Assembly: GCA_023213315.1 (NCBI GenBank)
Contig: JAKCPI010004290.1
Coordinates: 78,097 to 142,096 of the forward strand
DNA: 64,000 nucleotides
From: Euborellia annulipes
Lineage: Eukaryota > Arthropoda > Insecta > Dermaptera > Anisolabididae
Direction: 5' to 3'
Below are positions 10,365 to 19,835 of this stretch, piece after piece (position 1 is the first letter of the stretch; each line of letters begins with the position of its first letter). A program made the position numbers and the translations under genes. Below the pieces are notes generated by a model that saw nothing but the letters and a program-made list of their open reading frames with translations, was not told the origin of the DNA and did no database searches.

Positions 10365-11575
10365 TCTGGAGTAACTGGTCGCAAGGCACACAACTTTCTA
10401 TTGCCTTCGGTAATCAAAAGTTGTGTTCTGTGATTGTCACACATGATTTTTTTTTTTTGTGTGTGGAGATATATTTAGTTTCCGCCAATATATTAGAATT
10501 CAAGAAATAAAACTTTTTACTTTCTCTTACCCTATATATGAAATATATAGAGAGAGAAAGTATTGCGATCATGTCAAAAATTCGATGTCGAGATTTTGAT
10601 GGATATACATGTTTTGAGGTCCCCTGAGTCCAAAAAAGTGGGTCCCGCAAATTGGTCTGTGTGTGTGTATGTGTGTATGTGTGTATGTATGTGTGTCTGT
10701 ATGTGTGGAACCATTTTTTTTAGCATGAAGGAATTGAGCTACCGGATTGAAATTTTATATTTAACTTAGGTACCTTTGAAGAATCTCAAAATAAGCTTTT
10801 GAACAAAATCGGCCAAAAAGTACTAGTACTTTACTGATGTACTTTTTCAGTTTTTTTCGATTTTCTCAAAATTCCCTCCAAGGATTTTTTTTAAAATTCA
10901 TAAATGAACTATTTTTTAGATGCTCTTTAAAATGTATATTCTCATTTTGCCGTTGAAATCTTCTGAAGACCACTTTACTCTTGTTCTTCATAGGAAAGAT
11001 AGAAATGGTTGCCATGGTAACGGAATTTAAATCTTTTTCTTTTTATTAGATTAAAAATCAATTATTATTTAAATTCCCATTTTTTTTTTTAAATTTATTT
11101 TGTGTCTTTAATTGTTTCAAAGAAAACATATATGTCTCTCTCTCACTTGCAAACATTATCGCCTGTCTCTACTCTTTTTAAATTCCCTTTCCACCTTATC
11201 TTCGCATTTGGCCAATGTTAATTTCCTATAGGGATTTGTATGTTAATTTCGATTCAAAAGGGGGTCCCCTTTAGAACTTTTTAGGCATTTAAAATTTTTT
11301 TTTCCAATTCTTATGAAATTTTGTATTTATTTACGATTCTATATTGTGTATAAAATGTCCAAATATGAGATTAAAATTTTGAAAAATAACCATAGTTTAT
11401 TTGAAGCAGTCAACATTTAAAATGCAAGTTTGAAACTAAGATGCTATCGGAAACTAAATATATCTCGACACAAAAATCTGGTGTGACCAGCACAGTGGCA
11501 ACTTCTCTTACCGAAGGGTAAGAGAAAGTTGTGTGCTGTGCGCCAGTCACACCAGATTTTTTTTTTTTAAAGTGA
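10365..11575 (-). repeat. Long Rep-A copy, with a second hairpin end abutting
   Basis: 10368-10505 is a plus-orientation hairpin end (TCTGGAGTAACTGGTCGC...). From 'tactttctcttaccc' (about 10517) the sequence is a minus-orientation Rep-A: 'ttcgatgtcgag', a (TG)n-like block 10658-10705, 'agtactagtactttactgatg' (10828), the X-box GTTGCCATGGTAAC (11008-11021), and the hairpin end with 'cgccagtcacaccagattt' (11540-11560). 11060-11420 holds sequence not seen in other copies, so it is probably an insertion. Confidence 0.75.
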
Positions 11576-11624
11576 AACTTTTATTATATCGGTACGAATT
11601 TTTTGGTTCTTCTATCAGCATGTC

Positions 11625-11705
11625 GCGTTGTAACGAGGTGACGTAAAAAGCCATGACGCTACAAGACATGACGTCACTAGTTGTGACGTCATGGCGACTC
11701 ACACC
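11625..11705. promoter_or_regulatory. Paired CRE palindromes TGACGTCA
   Basis: Two perfect CREB/ATF sites TGACGTCA lie at 11669-11676 and 11684-11691, 15 bp apart, inside a larger inverted repeat (GCCATGACG... and ...CGTCATGGC). Another 'tgacgta' precedes at 11640. The hairpin is directly followed by 'cgactcacaccagg', a degraded Rep-A terminus, so it may be part of a mobile element, not a host enhancer. Motif content is seen; function is inferred. Confidence 0.35.
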
Positions 11706-12089
11706 AGGTTTTTTTTTTACTACGCTGCGGCATTTATACTTATTTAATCACAATATAAATCAAATTGATTATCTATATCTATATATCTATATCTCTATAA
11801 TTATCTATATATCTCTATAATTTCCGCTCTACGCCCCCCCCCCCCCTAAAATTATTGTTTTTTTTTTTTAATTCTTCACTCGATTTTAATAAAATTTAAA
11901 ATGACGCTTCTCTAGGATCTAATTAATTGAAAAATGATATTCCAGACCTCAAATAGTTCTATTGGCGCTACTAGGGGGGCATCCCTTCCACTAAAACTTA
12001 CCTTTCACTCGACTCCTACGATCCGAAAAAAAGTTTCACTTGCATCGTGGTTTCATAAAACCACACAATGATTTTTTTTTAAACATTCA
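11706..12089. other. No gene; (TATC)-type and C-run sequence
   Basis: A degenerate 'atctatatctatatatct' microsatellite spans about 11770-11823, followed by a C-run (11835-11847). 11880-12080 is AT-rich without recognisable features. Confidence 0.5.
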
Positions 12090-12292
12090 CACTTTTTTTT
12101 CTCATTCACACTCAACCCACAGTCTTTTCGGAAACTAAGGCCATATAAGACTTTATACTATAACCGTTGCTATTTATAATATCTATATTAGGTGAGTCTA
12201 GGCATTTCTATTTAAGCCTAGGATCCGAACCCGCGACCCTCGGTATAGAAGGTTATCACGCTAACCTCTACACTAAGCCCGAGGGCATATAA
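12090..12292 (-). mobile_element. SINE-1 copy (tRNA-derived), minus strand
   Basis: Read on the minus strand the head is 'gggcttagtgtagaggttag' (A box), then 'ggtcgcgggttcggatcc' (B box), a body with 'aggcttaaatagaaatgcct' and 'tatggccttagtttccgaaa', and a tail 'gtgtgaatgagaaaaaaaagtgtgaatg' next to an A-run. Internal RNA polymerase III promoter boxes and tail match the other SINE-1 copies in the window. Confidence 0.75.
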
Positions 12293-12660
12293 AACTTATA
12301 AACATGGGAAAATATTTATATTTAGTTACCATGGCAACCATCTTGCCTATGTAGCACAAGAGTGAAGTGTGCTTCAAACAATTTTGAGGGCAAAATATAC
12401 ATTTGAAAGAGCATCTAAAATATCATTGATTTTTGTATTTTAATTAAAAACGTTAGGGCGAATTTTGAGAAATTCGCAAAAAAAAAATTGAAAAAGTAAA
12501 GTACTTGTTCTTTTTGGCCGATTTTAATTAAAAAGCTTATTTTCACGCTCCCGGTGATATATCTGGTAAAATTTCAATTCCTTCATGCTTTAAATTGAAC
12601 ACAGACAGACAGAGCATGATGCAAAAATCACTTTTTACTTTATGTATATATATACAGTAT
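12293..12660 (+). repeat. Rep-A body fragment
   Basis: 'aaatatttatatttagttac', the X-box GTTACCATGGCAAC (12325-12338), 'gaaagagcatctaaaatatc', 'gaaaaagtaaagtacttgttc' and 'ccttcatgctttaaattgaa' follow the Rep-A order. The hairpin end has been replaced by the SINE at 12090-12292. Confidence 0.7.
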
Positions 12661-12708
12661 GTAATAAGAAAAAAAAACGTTAGTTGATATTTTAGAGTTA
12701 AGTGCAAT

Positions 12709-13546
12709 TAGGGATGAAACGATACCACTGAGGTATCGATACTTTTACTCGATACCGGTATCGGTCGCAAAGTATCGAGTACCTACTCGGTATCGATTGG
12801 AAAGTATCGATACTTACTCGTATCGGTCAATTTTTTCGTACAATTAAAGATAAGCAAAAACAGCAGTAAGTGCTGATATTATCAAGATTGGCAGTAACTT
12901 TGCAGCCAAGAGATTAAATAAAAAATCTTTTATTTAATTTCCTATTTGCTGACTTTTCGGTCGCCAATCACGATCTTCATCATCGGAGACTTTCGAGTAG
13001 AAAGTAAATGATAATTTTTTTGTACATATCAAAGTAAAAAGAAATTCTATATTTAATTGCAATGAATATTAAAATAGATAAGATCGTGTATAATTGACAA
13101 TACGTGTTTGGCGACCGAAACGTCGGCAAATAGAAAATTAAATAAAATTTTTTTATTTAATCTCCTGGCTCCAAAGTCCCTCCTAATCTTGATTAAATCT
13201 CCACAGCCATAAAACATAAAGTTCTTGAAAAAAACAACAAAGACGACTAAGAAAAAAAATTCAGTTTTAGAGGTACTTTCCAAAAAAAAAAATAATAATT
13301 TTTCAAGATATTTCCCTGTTAAACACTCCTATAATAAAAATTAAAATACAGCGGTACAAACCATTCCACTTATTTCTATTGTACGTAAATGTTCTTCCGA
13401 CCTAACTAATCATCGCGTACGCTGAACGAGTATCGATACGAGTATTTTTGACCGATACTTACTTGGTACTCGATTCCAAAAGTACTTGGTATCGAAAGAA
13501 AAGTATCGAGTATGTACTTGTATTTACTCGTATCGTTTCATCCCTA
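12709..13546. mobile_element. hAT-type element with iterated GTATCGA motifs
   Basis: Ends TAGGGATGAAACGATAC (12709) and GTATCGTTTCATCCCTA (13546) are inverted copies. The 8-bp duplications AGTGCAAT at 12701-12708 and 13547-13554 are exact. Both subterminal regions (12730-12830, 13430-13530) are dense in 'gtatcgatac'/'tactcg' motifs, the arrangement expected of hAT transposase binding sites. No transposase frame; the centre is occupied by a nested palindrome (12885-13200). Confidence 0.85.
12885..13200. mobile_element. Nested palindromic retroelement fragment (hammerhead-like family)
   Basis: Outer arms 'atcaagattggcagtaactt...gccaagagattaaataaa' and '...ttatttaatctcctggct...cctaatcttgat' pair. 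Inside are 'ctgacttttcggtcgccaat...cttcatcatcgg' (minus) and 'ttggcgaccgaaacgtcggc' (plus), eroded hammerhead-like halves. It interrupts the hAT element at 12709-13546. Same family as 9281-9395. Confidence 0.6.
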
Positions 13547-13940
13547 AGTGCAATCATGTAGCTAGTACTTGCTTCACGGGAAGTCTTAAAGAATATTAAC
13601 TTTACTAGGGTATAATCTACATTGGAGTTTCCCGCACCGCGGGATTAATAATGGCGAGGTGAGAAGAAGATTCTACATTGGAGTTTAAAAAAATTTTATA
13701 TTTTTATTTTTTTTTAATTAAAGGTCTTTTTTGGCATCTAAAGCCATTTAGACCCCATCCCTATTTATTTCAAATGATTTGTAGTCAAATCAAATGAAAT
13801 AAATTTTTCTCGCTTGGGACGGGAAGCGAACCCGGGACCCGGGCGGGAGAAGCTAGTGTCTTCTCTCTGAGGGAGAAAAAAAAATTATTTAAAATCGTCC
13901 CAAATATAATTTTAAACTCTTGAAATTTCCTTACCTTTTA
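13547..13940. other. Minor duplication and a SINE head
   Basis: 'ttctacattggagttt' occurs at about 13617 and 13671 around 'cccgcaccgcgggattaata'. 13730-13865 on the minus strand contains 'ggtcccgggttcgcttcccg', a B-box-like tRNA-derived head, and 'tctaaatggctttagatgcc', seen also near 21360. No gene. Confidence 0.45.
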
Positions 13941-13944
13941 TTAA

Positions 13945-14160
13945 AACCAGGCTGACGTTTTGGGTATTATGAAAATATTCAGCTCTGAAGATGACCCTAG
14001 ACAAGAGACCGAAACGTCAGCTTGATACAGCTTTAATACAATCGCATTTGGCTGCCGCCAGTCTTGGAATTTATTTTTAACTCCGTCACAAAGCATAATA
14101 GCGCCTAAACAAGACCAGTGGGAATAGGAGTCAACTTGAATTAAAGAAGAAAAGAAAATA
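13945..14160 (+). mobile_element. Palindromic retroelement unit with hammerhead-like motif
   Basis: 'ggctgacgtttt' at 13950 is the inverse of 'ccgaaacgtcagc' at 14009. The unit ends with 'ttgtgacggagttaaaaata' on the minus strand (14080-14098), a tail also present at 25330-25345. Confidence 0.6.
13977..14026 (+). ncRNA. Candidate type I hammerhead ribozyme
   Basis: Helix I ATTCAGCT (13977-13984) pairs with AGCTTGAT (14019-14026), eight positions with one mismatch. Core CTGAAGA 13985-13991, extra T 13992, helix II region 13993-14010 partly mutated, GAAA 14011-14014, CGTC with predicted cleavage after C14018 (a GUC triplet). Helix III would be the self-complementary ACGU, too short alone but able to form between two copies, as known for hammerheads of Penelope-like elements. 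Confidence 0.5.
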
Positions 14161-14224
14161 AGCAAGTTACGAGGTTTCTTTCTAACTTCACTATTATTTA
14201 CGTCATTTCGATTAATTATAGATA

Positions 14225-14370
14225 AATAAATAACGCTAGGTTAATTTTCAAAAGTTTTTTTTTTTAGTTTGTGTCATAGCTCTGAAGATGATGTATTAAC
14301 GTGGAAATGCCCTTAGGCTAAAAATAAAAACCTTTTGAAACTTAACCTAGTGTTATTTATTTATCTAAAA
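14225..14370. repeat. Palindromic element, 'aacctagtgttatttattt' family
   Basis: Left arm 'gataaataaataacgctagg...ttttcaaaagtttt' and right arm 'aaaccttttgaaacttaacctagtgttatttatttatc' pair. The loop contains 'gctctgaagatgatgtattaacg', a decayed hammerhead-like core. The same family occurs at 43835-43930 and 16690-16745. Confidence 0.65.
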
Positions 14371-14497
14371 TTATTTTAGAGAATTTAATTAAATCTAAAA
14401 AGGAAGTTGAATTTATTTTAAGATATTTATTTTTTTCTTTTCAATAGTAGAATTTGTTTTTATAATTCAATCGATTCAGAAACCCTTTGTTCACTAA

Positions 14498-15618
14498 TGC
14501 CCAATCGCACCGCACAATTTAAGTATGACTTAAAATTAAGTATCAACAACCTGGCAACGTTGTAAATTTTAGTGATATTCTGGTGATTTATTTTTAATTT
14601 AATAATTTTTTCTTTTTAATAATCATAAACTAAATTAAATACATATTGTTTATAAATATTAATTTCAGAAAAATGAGAAAATCAGAAACAAAATATTAAT
14701 TTTCATGATTTTTGATTAATTAATAGCAATTTTATATATAGGCTACTATATATAAATTTTAATAACGATCTGTCACTCTATAACAGTGTTTTTCAATCTG
14801 TGGGTCGGGACCCCTAGGGGGGTGGCGAAGCCCTACACGGGGGTAGCGCGGCAAAAGGAAAAAGGCAAAAGGAAAAAGGCAAAGTTCTACACGATAATAA
14901 AAACATAATTTCATGGAGAAGGGAAATAGGTACCAAAATAGAGAAAATCATATAACTTACATAGTCTTTTGATTTACAATCTTTTTGTCGGTCATGAACC
15001 AAGAGAATCGCCAGAATTTTTCAACCTGTAAATTCAAAAAGATTGAAAAACACAGCTCTACTAATATAAGACTGGAAAATTTCGTTTCAAAATTCCAACG
15101 GGAAGTTGGTCAGAGCGTGACAGACGGATGGACCGACAGACCCTCCTCTAATATAATATAGATCATCCTCGAAAATATAGTTCATATTGTTCATGTTTTT
15201 TATAAGAAAAATCGAAATCGAATCCAAAAAATGTATTATTATTAGTTAATTAATATTATATTATCAATATTGTTTTTTAGCTTAAGTCATTGCTAAGCCC
15301 CCGAAATCGAGGGCTTAAATATTTGGGGGTTAAGTATGAAATTTAACAAACTTTCATTGTCATCCGTTGCTAACCACGTTCGTTGCTAAGATAACACGTT
15401 CTCTGATTGAAAATAAAATCATGTTTCAAGACCCAAATGGCGTGAATAAAGATGCCAGGACCCCCCAATATATATTTATTAATAAATAACAGTATCGTTT
15501 AAGTCTTATAATATTAAATCACAAATAAATCAGCAGAATATCACTAAAATTTACAACGTTGCCATGTTGCTGATACTTTATTTTAAGTTATACTTAAATT
15601 GTGCGGTGCGATTGGGCA
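14498..15618. mobile_element. Candidate PIF/Harbinger-type element, 1.12 kb, long TIRs
   Basis: Starts TGCCCAATCGCACCGCACAA (14498) and ends with its inverse at 15618. Inverted homology continues for about 100 bp on each side ('aagtatcaacaacctggcaa', 'tttagtgatattctg'). TAA flanks both ends (14495-14497, 15619-15621); a 3-bp TWA duplication is typical of PIF/Harbinger. No transposase frame. A hAT-like MITE is nested at 14784-15055 and a Rep-E piece at 15060-15160. Confidence 0.65.
14784..15055. mobile_element. Nested hAT-like MITE ('gtgggtcgggacccc')
   Basis: Ends CAGTGTTTTTCAATC (14784) and GATTGAAAAACACAG (15055) are a perfect 15-bp inverted repeat. The adjacent 'tgtgggtcgggacccctagg' resembles the widespread hAT MITE end 'cagtg..ttcaacctgtgggtcgcgaccc'. 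Flanks CTCTATAA and CTCTACTA are an imperfect 8-bp duplication. The repeated 'ggaaaaaggcaaa' is internal. Confidence 0.7.
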
Positions 15619-15839
15619 TAATTGTTTTATTTTTGACATTTGATTTCCTATTTCGCTAGCTATATATATAAATATATATATTCTACATCTCTTTGAAATA
15701 ATTTCACCTCCATTGTAAACATTTCATTAATTAGATATTAATAATAAATAAACAAATAACAATGCAATGGTTATTATTAGTTAATTAAATAAAATTAGTT
15801 TGATTAAATTAATATTTAATTTAATCCTTATTACAGCCG

Positions 15840-16055
15840 GGACCTGATAACGGGGAAGAGCAAAAGTCGCCACAATCGCTGCGGATAAATGATGCCAAGC
15901 TCGAGATTAGCGACCCCAAGCAATCAGCGTGTTGAACGTCCTTCGGTAGCCATCGATAATAAGTATTTAAACTTTCATTTTCTTTTTATTCTTGGTATTT
16001 AAAAATTTTTATTTAATAAATTCAAACGCCTCAAAGTCGAAAAGGGTTAAAAAAA
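15840..16055 (+). mobile_element. SINE-2 copy
   Basis: Shares 'gaccccaagcaatcagcgtg', 'gaacgtccttcggtagccat' and the tail 'cctcaaagtcgaaaagggtt' plus an A-run with 39172-39265, 44995-45135 and (inverted) 56690-56830. Head 'gggacctgataacggggaag' is longest in this copy. The A-rich 3' end and 5' length variation indicate a retroposon; its parental RNA is not clear to me. Confidence 0.6.
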
Positions 16056-16285
16056 ATATTCTTATAATAATGTTGTTTAAATATATGCTAATATGTAGTT
16101 TATTTCACAAATCCACGGGCGAGAGACAAAATAAAAGGGATTTATTAAATTAAACTCTAAAGGTAAGTGAAATGGATATAATTCATTAGATGAAATTGTA
16201 CTGCACTCAGTCAATTATCACATTAGGCACAAAATAAATATAGTGGGTAATCTGGTGTGACTGGTCGCACAGCACACAATTTTTT

Positions 16286-16475
16286 GAGAAAAGTAGATTT
16301 ATAGCTGAATAAAGGTTATTAATGAGAAACAGAATGAAGAAAGAAGAGCAGCTAATATTTGAGACTGAGCTTATGGCTTAGCTCTGAGGATGGTCTCGAC
16401 CGAGACCGAAACGTTAGCTTAATGGGCCTTAAATAAATGAAACAAATACTAGCAAGCATCCTGTTTCTCATTAAT
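16286..16475 (+). mobile_element. 190-bp hammerhead-bearing insertion with 12-bp TSD
   Basis: ACACAATTTTTT at 16274-16285 is repeated exactly at 16476-16487. The empty-site version is readable in the sister element near 9058-9070. The insert has inner arms 'attaatgagaaacag' (about 16319-16333) and 'ctgtttctcattaat' (16461-16475), and the motif at 16380-16419. A long, variable target duplication indicates retroposition, as with Penelope-like elements, and not a DNA-transposon cut. Confidence 0.75.
16380..16419 (+). ncRNA. Candidate type I hammerhead ribozyme
   Basis: Helix I AGCT (16380-16383)/AGCT (16416-16419); core CTGAGGA 16384-16390; extra T; helix II GGTCTC (16392-16397)/GAGACC (16402-16407), six perfect pairs with loop GACC; GAAA 16408-16411; CGTT with predicted cleavage after T16415. 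Helix III would be ACGU, self-complementary. The unpaired base between A9 and helix II departs from the textbook core but recurs in all copies here. Confidence 0.55.
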
Positions 16476-16660
16476 ACACAATTTTTTTCTTAATTTCGAT
16501 AATTTAAAGGCGCATTCTGTACTTGTTTGACAGAAATCAAATTTTTAAAGTATTAATTTTTAAAATTTTTCATTAAAAATAAAATTTTTTTTATTTTTCA
16601 AATCTCGGGGAAGGGGGGGACCCCATTTACCCCCACCCCTTGTATCCGCCCTTTCCTGGC

Positions 16661-17040
16661 TATGACACAAACTGACTTATGATGACCTATCAAAGTCAAA
16701 ATAAGCTATCCTTTTGAAACTTAACCTAGTGTTATTAATTTACCTATAATTAGATGATAATTTTATACAAATATACATGATATTAATCTCAATAAAAAAA
16801 AAAAGAAATAGAGTAAATAATTTGGAAGGAAATACGAATTCTTGAAATCTTTATTCGTAAAAAGTCTTGAAGAAATAAAAAAAAAAAGAAAAAAAAATGT
16901 AGAAAGTAGGGAGAAAAAAGAAAATCCTAGCAAATCAATAAAATGTAAAGCTCTCAAATAGGCGCTACCCTATATCTATATGTAATGTTATACTGTATAT
17001 AGATCCAAGTATAGAGAAAGAGAGAGAGAGAGCAAAGGAG
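16661..17040. other. No gene; palindrome remnant and AT-rich DNA
   Basis: 16700-16745 holds 'ttttgaaacttaacctagtg', the right arm of the family at 14225-14370. The rest is A/T- and GA-rich ((GA)n at about 17017-17030). Confidence 0.5.
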
Positions 17041-17335
17041 CTCTCTCTATACCTACATGCTGGGTGAGTGGGTGGGTGGGGTGGGGGTGGGAGGGATATA
17101 TTTGTCTGTCTCACATGTGATCCCAGGGCCCCGGCTTCCAAAGATGTCAGCCATTATTGGCAAAGAGCAGGGACAAGGGAAGTGGTTGCCATGGCAACGC
17201 CGCCGCCCCGCCGGTGGGGGGAGGGCAACCCTGAGGGGTGCGGCACACACACATGGGTGGAGGGTGGGGGTGGTGGTGGTGGTGGTAATGGTGGTGGAGG
17301 AACAGCAACGGCAAAAGAAAAACCACCTCCCTCTT
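17041..17335. promoter_or_regulatory. GC-rich island with a perfect RFX X-box palindrome
   Basis: In this AT-rich window 17041-17320 stands out: G/T-rich repeats (17058-17090, 17252-17300) flank an apparently unique core, 'ggccccggcttccaaagatg', 'tcagccattattggcaaag'. At 17185-17198 lies GTTGCCATGGCAAC, a perfect 14-bp palindrome matching the RFX X-box (GTNRCC-N2-RGYAAC), followed by 'gccgccgccccgccgg'. Overlapping open frames on both strands look like by-products of base composition. It may be a cis-regulatory element; no transcript evidence. Confidence 0.4.
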
Positions 17336-17514
17336 TCTTCATATATATCTATGCTAACACACAAAAAAAATTCATTATTAATTAATATTCTTTGATGAAA
17401 TGCGGGTTGCCTTATTTTATTGACCTACATTAATTTACTTTTAATATATTTATATCATTAATGATAGAATAATAATTGTGAGATTTTAATTAATTTTAAT
17501 TTTTATATAAAAAA

Positions 17515-17632
17515 AAATCTGGTGTGACTGGTCGCACAGCACACAATTTTCTCTTCCTTAAATAAGAGTTGTGTTCTGTGCTTGTTACATCAGATTTTTT
17601 TGTGTCGACATATATTTTAAGAGAAAGTAAAA
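17515..17632 (+). repeat. Short Rep-A copy: hairpin joined directly to far end
   Basis: TCTGGTGTGACTGGTCGCAC (17519) through the inverted arm 'gttacatcagattttttt', then 'gtgtcgacatatattttaag' and immediately AGAGAAAGTA. The body is deleted between the two termini. Confidence 0.75.
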
Positions 17633-17764
17633 AAACCATGAAAATCATTCAAGTAGTTTTAGAGTTCTAATAAAATATAAATAATTATTAAAATTAAATT
17701 TTATTTAGACAATATTATATTAAAATTTAATTTATTTGATTTTTTATATTTATTTATTTTATTT

Positions 17765-18305
17765 TGAAATTCCTATCGGGATCCCCGTTTATTTGCCCTA
17801 GGTGCTTTCGTGTACGAAGACACACACCTCAAACCCAACCGGCCTCTGGCCGTAGCCATCTACCGGCACCCCGTGAGGTTACAACATTTCCTGTCATCAA
17901 CTCCTCCTCCTGCGTTCGTCTCTAGCTAGTGAACTAATCCTTATTTCTGGTTCCAACCGGCTCCTTATATACAACCTCTTCTATGCTATGGAGGATGTCC
18001 TAGTTGAGGAGGGGCTCCCTCAGCACCTGAGTGTAGCCTACTCCTTTCGAGGAATGCATCACTGAGAGGGAACCTTCTTTACGTCCCTTCCACAGGACGG
18101 GATGTCACAGCAACTCCCTCTCCTTGTAGAGTTGCCTGAGGGCTATTGTGGTAAGATCCTATATTCCAATCCAGTGCCTGCTTGAAGATTTGTTTACATT
18201 AAATAAATATTTTTATTTAATGAAAAATCCCACATGCCAAGGATTTGAACAGGGATCTTCTTTGCAGAACTGACACCCTAGCTCACTACACCAGCGAGCC
18301 CTCTT
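17765..18305 (-). mobile_element. SINE-3, long tRNA-derived SINE (about 540 bp)
   Basis: On the minus strand the head at 18300 reads 'agggctcgctggtgtagtga' (A-box-like TGGTGTAGTGAG) then 'gatccctgttcaaatccttg' (B box GTTCAAATCC). The GC-rich body includes 'gtcctgtggaagggacgtaa' and ends with a run of (AAAT) units at about 17740-17770. Size, internal pol III boxes and simple-repeat tail fit a long-bodied SINE. It is the only dense GC-rich block for several kb and could be mistaken for an exon. Confidence 0.65.
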
Positions 18306-19080
18306 AATTTTTATATGATTTATATGATAATTTTTATGATTAATTATAAAATAATAATTGTGAGATTTAATTATTTTATTTTTATTAAATTAAATTAAAA
18401 TAATTTTTTTTCTCTTTTCTGTTGTAAAATTGTTAAATCAAATTTAATATTTAGACTTCCATTAAATTAAAATATAACAATTATAATTGAATTATCTTTA
18501 ATACACATACACTTGGAAACTACTTGACGGATTTTCATGGGTTTATTTTTTTATTTTTTATTTTTTTGTGAAAGTGGGATGAGAAAAAGATAGAAATAGT
18601 CAAAGTTGAATTGTTAGTTGAATTCTTAAAAATTTACTATTATAGAAAACTCACCGATTTATGGAAATGACAAAAATAAAAAGATATATTTATTTTTATT
18701 TTTTATTAAATAAATAAAATAAATTTATTACGACCTCTTTAGAGGCACCAGTCCTCGGTGGCTAGGTCCAACAAACACAAAGATCTAATAACAGGATTTC
18801 TGTTTATAACGAACGATTATCAGTCTGATTGTCTCATTTTATATTTAATTTTCAAACAATAATAATTTATATATTAATTTATTTATTATTTATATTTATT
18901 TATTTATTAATATTATATATTGATTTATTTATTATTATTATATGGGACAATCACGACATTTATAAGATAACAGCCTGATGATGGTTCCCTAATGAACCGA
19001 AACGGTATTTTATTTTTATTTCTAATGGATTTCACGATGGTAGATGTCTAGAAATTTTAATTAAAATTAAATTGATTTAT
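18306..19080. repeat. Rep-B pair and hammerhead-like fragment in AT-rich DNA
   Basis: Rep-B related arms at 18350-18375 ('aataataattgtgagattta') and 18505-18550 ('aaactacttgacggattttc' plus T-run). 18975-19002 has CTGATGA, T, GGTTC/GAACC helix II and GAAA, followed by CGGTA instead of CGTC; helix II is intact (five pairs, loop CCTAAT) but cleavage-side bases are altered. Confidence 0.55.
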
Positions 19081-19081
19081 G

Positions 19082-19195
19082 GGCCATAGTACGTATAGTG
19101 TTAGAGTTTGTTCTAAGGGTCAGAGGTTCGTTTCCCACCCTAAACGATTTCAATTCAATTGGGTCTAAACGATCACAGAAAAGACGTTAAATTAA
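19082..19195 (+). mobile_element. tRNA-derived SINE-like fragment
   Basis: 'agggtcagaggttcgtttcc' carries a B-box-like GGTTCGTTTCC, preceded by 'agtacgtatagtgttagag' in A-box position and followed by 'acagaaaagacgttaaatta', a downstream motif like that in SINE-3. Short and without a clear A-tail. Confidence 0.35.
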
Positions 19196-19780
19196 TTACA
19201 CCTTTAATTGAAAACACCGAATGATCAGAACTCATTTAAATTAAAAAAGAAATGAATTCTCGTCAACTTTTGGCCTAAATATTATATTATCTTATTAAAA
19301 ATAAAAATAAGGGCGAAATTTTAGTAATAAAAACAAAAAAAAGTAAAAAAAACTAAATAATTTTGATTTTATATGTTCGCTCGTGTTTTACAACGACAAC
19401 GGTATTTTGGTAAAATTCTTTAACTACTTCATAAATTAAATTCAATGAGTTAGTTAATGGAGGAAAAACTTTACTCTATTCATTTTGGGGGTTCATTTAA
19501 ATAAAATTCAAATGAATTTTTAGGTACAGTAGTTTTTTTTTTATTGCTCTAAATAAATCAAAGTTACTCAAACTAGAGGGATGACGTAGAATGGAGGAGG
19601 AGGAGGAGGAGACGGGGGGGGGCGAAGATAATTCAGAATTTGTCATTTAAAAAATAAATTTTTGGAAAACCTCATCTAGGATGTTTAGAAATGCAAAATT
19701 GTTATTAAGTAATAGGCTTGGGAGGGGGGGGGGGGGCTTGATATATTTTAATATGGGCGATCTGCTCACATATTGTTGAT
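19196..19780. other. AT-rich; no gene seen
   Basis: Contains a GGA-repeat/G-run block ('ggaggaggaggaggagac' followed by G8, about 19591-19622) and a G-run at 19722-19735. Otherwise featureless. Confidence 0.5.
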
Positions 19781-19835
19781 ATTTTCAGCCGCTGATGACG
19801 GATCGCTGTTAATGCATCCGAAATATACGGAAAAT
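19781..19835 (+). ncRNA. Candidate type I hammerhead ribozyme
   Basis: Helix I CCG (19789-19791)/CGG (19828-19830), extended across a 3-base bulge by ATTTT (19781-19785)/AAAAT (19831-19835). Core CTGATGA 19792-19798, extra C 19799, helix II GGAT (19800-19803)/ATCC (19816-19819), GAAA 19820-19823, then TATA with predicted cleavage after A19827; helix III would be the palindrome AUAU. The core-to-stem pattern matches the other copies although primary sequence differs. Confidence 0.5.

Larger units (their letters stand above)
16240..16660. mobile_element. Eroded hAT-like element, family of 8992-9468, interrupted
   Basis: 'gtaatctggtgtgactggtc', 'ggcgcattctgtacttgttt' and the right end 'ttgtatccgccctttcctgg' match 9030-9110 and 9450-9468. 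The copy is split by a 190-bp insertion at 16286-16475. Confidence 0.65.

Noticed and set aside
17053..17395. Four overlapping 60-112 residue frames
   Set aside because: Both strands and several frames are open at once because of GC-rich low complexity; no conserved motif or splice context, so a regulatory island is more likely than an exon.
17780..18300. GC-rich block that looked like an exon cluster
   Set aside because: Its minus-strand head has A- and B-box sequences and its other end an AAAT tail; better explained as a long SINE.
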